DNA of 8,448 bases from an uncultured Lysobacter sp. GTDB lineage: Bacteria; Pseudomonadota; Gammaproteobacteria; Xanthomonadales; Xanthomonadaceae. Below are positions 7,108 through 8,448 of this stretch, one piece after another. Under the pieces are notes generated by a model. That model did no database searches, had not been told where the DNA came from, and worked only from the letters and a program-made list of their open reading frames with translations. The translations under genes were made by a program, and so were the position numbers. How positions within the stretch are numbered: the first letter of the stretch is position 1; each line of letters opens with the position of its first letter. The DNA lies in contig CALTXS010000029.1 in NCBI GenBank assembly GCA_943913335.1, positions 1 through 8,448 of the forward strand. Direction: 5' to 3'.

Positions 7108-8448
<1,341 letters not shown>

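Overview
The window looks like chromosomal housekeeping DNA from a betaproteobacterium, most likely of the order Burkholderiales. This is inferred from the fairly high GC content, the cytosolic-type malate dehydrogenase of 327 residues, the AcnD form of 2-methylcitrate dehydratase, and the close packing of mdh with prpB, prpC and acnD. Alcaligenaceae would fit, but the sequence alone does not fix the family or genus.

Layout: positions 5560 down to 1 hold five genes on the minus strand. In transcription order they are a class I/II aminotransferase, malate dehydrogenase (mdh), 2-methylisocitrate lyase (prpB), 2-methylcitrate synthase (prpC) and the first 405 codons of the Fe/S-dependent 2-methylcitrate dehydratase acnD, which runs off the left edge. 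Gaps between them are 14, 63, 17 and 18 nt, so one transcript from a promoter near 5600 is plausible. A perfect hairpin sits in the only larger gap, between mdh and prpB. Divergent from the aminotransferase, on the plus strand, is a small alpha/beta hydrolase (5639-6340). A strong bidirectional terminator (6362-6393) separates it from the convergent ppiB cyclophilin gene (minus strand, 6439-6942). A 165-nt divergent promoter region then leads to typA/bipA (plus strand, from 7108), which is cut off by the right edge after 447 codons.

How the genes work together: oxaloacetate links the minus-strand cluster. MDH makes it from malate, and PrpC condenses it with propionyl-CoA. AcnD, normally with PrpF, and an aconitase convert 2-methylcitrate to 2-methylisocitrate. 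PrpB then cleaves that to pyruvate and succinate. The aminotransferase may exchange oxaloacetate with aspartate, although its substrate cannot be proved from sequence. The right-hand genes are unrelated housekeeping functions: protein folding (PpiB) and a ribosome-associated GTPase (TypA).

I found no mobile element, CRISPR array, RNA gene, prophage or defence gene, and nothing that supports a previously undescribed system. The observations worth checking concern operon architecture and regulation. No stretch longer than 300 nt lacks a gene; the longest gap is 165 nt.
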